Shown here one piece after another: positions 61,473 through 64,000 of a stretch of DNA of 64,000 nt. Position 1 is the stretch's first letter. Each line of letters begins with the position of its first letter. Source of the stretch: Agrobacterium tumefaciens. Its GTDB lineage: Bacteria; Pseudomonadota; Alphaproteobacteria; Rhizobiales; Rhizobiaceae. A program made the position numbers and the translations under genes. The stretch covers positions 930,001 to 994,000 of the forward strand of contig CP048485.1 in NCBI GenBank assembly GCA_025560025.1. The letters run 5' to 3'. The notes under the pieces were generated by a model. That model saw nothing but the letters and a program-made list of their open reading frames with translations, did no database searches and was not told where the DNA came from.

Positions 61473-64000
61473 TCTGCTGCCTTCTTGGGTTTGGCTGCAG
61501 CCTTCGGCTTGGCGGCCGTCTTGCTCTTGGTTGCTGCCTTGGCTTTCGTCGCCTTCGGTTTTGCCGCGGCGTCACCATCGGCCTTCTTGGCGGCAGGTTT
61601 CTTGGCCTTGGCAGGCTTGCCGCCGGTGCCGGTCTTGGCAATGCGCTCGGCAATCAGCACCAGAGACTCGTCCAGCGTCACCGAGGCCGGATCCTGACCC
61701 TTTGGAATGGTGGCGTTGACCTTGCCCCAGTTGACGTAAGCGCCATAACGCCCGTCACGCACGGTGATCGGGCCGCCATCGGGGTGGTCGCCCAGTTCCT
61801 TCAGCGCTGCCGGCGTGCCGCTGCGGCCGCGTCCCGGTCCCTTGCTCTGCTTTTCGGCAATGACGGTGACGGCGCGGTTGAGACCGATCGAGAACACGTC
61901 CTCGATACTTTCAAGGTTCGCATAGGAACCGTCATGCAGAAGGAACGGTCCATAGCGGCCAAGCCCGGCTGATATCATCTTGCCGGTTTCCGGATGTTTG
62001 CCGATATCGCGCGGCAGGTTGATGAGCGCCAGCGCCTTCTCGTGGTCAATATCCTCAGGCTTCCAGCCCTTGGGCAGCGAAGAACGCTTGGCTTCCTTGC
62101 CGTCGCCGCGCTGGATATAGGGTCCGAAGCGGCCGGAGCGCAGCGTCAACTCTTCACCGGTCATCGGATCGGCGCCGAGCGCCTTCGGCTCGTTCGAGGC
62201 CGCAGCTTCGGCTTCCGAACCGTCAGAGGTGAGCTGGCGGGTGTAGTTGCATTCCGGATAGTTGGAGCAACCGACGAAAGCGCCGTATTTGCCGAGCTTC
62301 AGCGAGAGATTGCCGGTGCCGCAAACCTGACAGATGCGCGGATCCGAACCATCCTCACGCTTGGGGAACACCAGCGGTGCCAGAACCTCGTTCAGCGCAT
62401 CCAGCACGTTGGTGACGCGCAATTCCTTGGTATCTTCGATCTGCGCGAAGAAATCCTTCCAGAAATCGCGCAGCACCTGCTTCCAGTCCAACTCACCAGC
62501 GGAAATCCGGTCGAGCTTTTCTTCGAGAGCGGCGGTGAAGTCGTATTCGACATATTTGGAGAAGAAGCTTTCAAGGAAAGCCGTCACCAGCCGTCCGCGT
62601 GAATGCGGGATCAGCTTGCGCTTGTCGACGATGATATATTCACGGTCGCTCAGCGTCTTCAGCGTTGCCGCATAGGTGGAAGGGCGGCCGATGCCGAGTT
62701 CTTCCATCTTCTTGATGAGTGAGGCTTCCGAATAACGCGGCGGCGGTTCGGTGAAGTGCTGGCTGGCATTGATCTTCTGCTTGGCGAGGTTCTCGCGCTC
62801 ATTGATCTGCGGCAGGCGGCCTTCGTCGTCACCGTCGTCGCTCTGTTCGCCGTCTTCCTTCTGGTCGGTATAGGCGGCGATGAAACCGTCAAAACGGATC
62901 ACCGAGCCGACGGCACGGAGACCGGCCTTCTCGCCGTTCTTGTCCGCAAGAATTTCCACCGTGGTGCGCTCGATTTCAGCGGACGCCATCTGGCTGGCGA
63001 TACCGCGCTTCCAGATCAGGTCGTAAAGACGCAGTTGATCGGCATCGAGATAACGCTTCAGCTGATCCGGCGTGCGGTTGAAATCGGTCGGGCGGATCGC
63101 CTCATGCGCTTCCTGGGCGTTCTTGGCCTTGGTGGAATAGAAACGCGCCTTTTCCGGCACATAGCGATCGCCGAATTGCTCGCCAATGGCCTGGCGGGCA
63201 GCATCGATGGCTTCCGGTGCCATCTGCACGCCGTCAGTACGCATATAGGTGATAAGGCCGACGGTTTCTCCGCCGATGTCGATACCTTCATAAAGCTTCT
63301 GTGCTACCTGCATCGTCCGCGAGGCACCAAAGCCCATACGCGAAGACGCCGCCTGCTGCAAAGTCGAGGTGGTGAAGGGCGGGCCGGGATTGCGCTTGAC
63401 GGGTTTTGCCTCGACGGAATCGACCACATAGGTCGCGCCTTCCAGCAACACCTTCAGCCGGTTCGCTTCCTCACCGGTCTTGATCCCGCGGCTCTGCAGC
63501 CGCTTGCCATCCGCGGATACCAGCTTGGCCTCGAACTCGTCACCGCGCGGTGTCTTCAGAAGCGCGCTGATGTTCCAGTATTCCTCGGAGACGAAACGTT
63601 CGATCTCGGATTCGCGATCGCAGACGAGGCGCAGCGCAACCGACTGCACGCGGCCGGCGGAGCGCGCGCCGGGCAGCTTGCGCCACAATACCGGAGACAA
63701 GTTGAAACCGACGAGATAATCCAGCGCGCGGCGGGCGAGATAGGCGTCGACCAGCGGCACGTCGATGTCGCGCGGGTTCGCCATGGCGTCCAGCACCGCC
63801 TTTTTGGTGATGGCGTTGAAGACCACTCGCTTCACCGGCTTGTCGCCGAGAACGCGCTTCTTCTTCAAAAGATCGAGAACGTGCCAGGAAATGGCTTCAC
63901 CTTCGCGATCCGGGTCGGTTGCGAGAATGAGGCCATCGGAGGCTTTTACCGCATCGGCAATATCCTTCATGCGCTTGGCGGATGCGCTGTCGACTTCCCA
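61469..64000 (-). CDS. topA: DNA topoisomerase I (N-terminal end outside the window)
   Basis: Type IA topoisomerase that relaxes negative supercoils. The window shows about 843 residues, starting in the middle of the toprim region (DREGEAISWHVLDLL) and continuing through the catalytic tyrosine in GLITYMRTDGVQM to the C terminus. One C4 zinc finger (CQVCGTGN...CSNYPEC) is followed by topoisomerase repeat domains and a basic, alanine/lysine-rich tail, usual in rhizobia. The first 35-40 or so residues are missing at the window edge. The stop overlaps the rnr start by four bases. Confidence 0.97.
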   Translation of the reverse strand, partial: WEVDSASAKRMKDIADAVKASDGLILATDPDREGEAISWHVLDLLKKKRVLGDKPVKRVVFNAITKKAVLDAMANPRDIDVPLVDAYLARRALDYLVGFNLSPVLWRKLPGARSAGRVQSVALRLVCDRESEIERFVSEEYWNISALLKTPRGDEFEAKLVSADGKRLQSRGIKTGEEANRLKVLLEGATYVVDSVEAKPVKRNPGPPFTTSTLQQAASSRMGFGASRTMQVAQKLYEGIDIGGETVGLITYMRTDGVQMAPEAIDAARQAIGEQFGDRYVPEKARFYSTKAKNAQEAHEAIRPTDFNRTPDQLKRYLDADQLRLYDLIWKRGIASQMASAEIERTTVEILADKNGEKAGLRAVGSVIRFDGFIAAYTDQKEDGEQSDDGDDEGRLPQINERENLAKQKINASQHFTEPPPRYSEASLIKKMEELGIGRPSTYAATLKTLSDREYIIVDKRKLIPHSRGRLVTAFLESFFSKYVEYDFTAALEEKLDRISAGELDWKQVLRDFWKDFFAQIEDTKELRVTNVLDALNEVLAPLVFPKREDGSDPRICQVCGTGNLSLKLGKYGAFVGCSNYPECNYTRQLTSDGSEAEAAASNEPKALGADPMTGEELTLRSGRFGPYIQRGDGKEAKRSSLPKGWKPEDIDHEKALALINLPRDIGKHPETGKMISAGLGRYGPFLLHDGSYANLESIEDVFSIGLNRAVTVIAEKQSKGPGRGRSGTPAALKELGDHPDGGPITVRDGRYGAYVNWGKVNATIPKGQDPASVTLDESLVLIAERIAKTGTGGKPAKAKKPAAKKADGDAAAKPKATKAKAATKSKTAAKPKAAAKPKKAAE

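Overview
The window reads as a chromosomal segment of a Rhizobiaceae alphaproteobacterium, most likely Agrobacterium (A. fabrum/tumefaciens-like, primary chromosome). This rests on gene order (rplM-rpsI, clpP-clpX-lon-hupB, a 14-gene nuo operon, proS-lolC-lolD-dnaE, divK-pleD-rpmG, topA-rnr), on protein features typical of the group (NuoE with a C-terminal helix-hairpin-helix extension, DinB with an N-terminal zinc-finger-like motif, DUF1467 and DUF3572 proteins), and on even GC-rich codon use. It is mostly core genome. I see no insertion sequence, prophage, CRISPR array or plasmid gene.

Layout. 1-6000: the end of ctaA, then on the minus strand an APH(6)-like kinase, argC, a speB-like agmatinase, rpsI-rplM with a clear promoter and terminator, and an EamA permease. 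6000-12650: an AT-rich gap, a CoA-binding protein, O-acetylhomoserine sulfhydrylase (metY-like) whose Shine-Dalgarno lies in a hairpin, a secreted hypothetical, a cupin, a cytochrome P450 and a membrane diguanylate cyclase. 12650-18700: protein quality control (clpP, clpX, lon) and the nucleoid protein HU. Heat-shock-like promoters are visible before clpP and lon. 19000-21300: a large secreted phytase-family esterase-like protein. 21400-22620: a possible 44-residue membrane protein, tRNA-Val and two identical tRNA-Asp genes.

23053-38806: the complete nuoA-N operon for respiratory complex I. It carries a GFA/CENP-V-family gene between nuoC and nuoD and a small exported protein between nuoD and nuoE. 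It is followed without a gap by birA, then rnj (RNase J) and a DUF1467 protein. 42600-50060: proS, lolC/E, lolD and dnaE. 50078-53150 (minus strand): an L,D-transpeptidase, dinB and a DUF3572 protein. 53278-55038: the cell-cycle regulators divK and pleD. 55588-64000 (minus strand): a dihydrofolate-reductase-like protein, rpmG, an MFS permease, a Nudix hydrolase, a DUF983 protein, rnr and topA (running off the window).

The most interesting spot is between lolD and dnaE (46077-46552). Five GAAC tetramers form three alphaproteobacterial LexA boxes (GAAC-N7-GAAC), two of them overlapping, around a TTGACA hexamer. Directly downstream is a 28-codon gene with a strong ribosome binding site that encodes a single hydrophobic helix. 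This matches the design of the SOS-induced division inhibitor SidA of Caulobacter. Just upstream, three tight hairpins followed by an intrinsic terminator suggest a structured lolD 3' end or a small RNA. Homology, expression and function here are inferred from sequence only.
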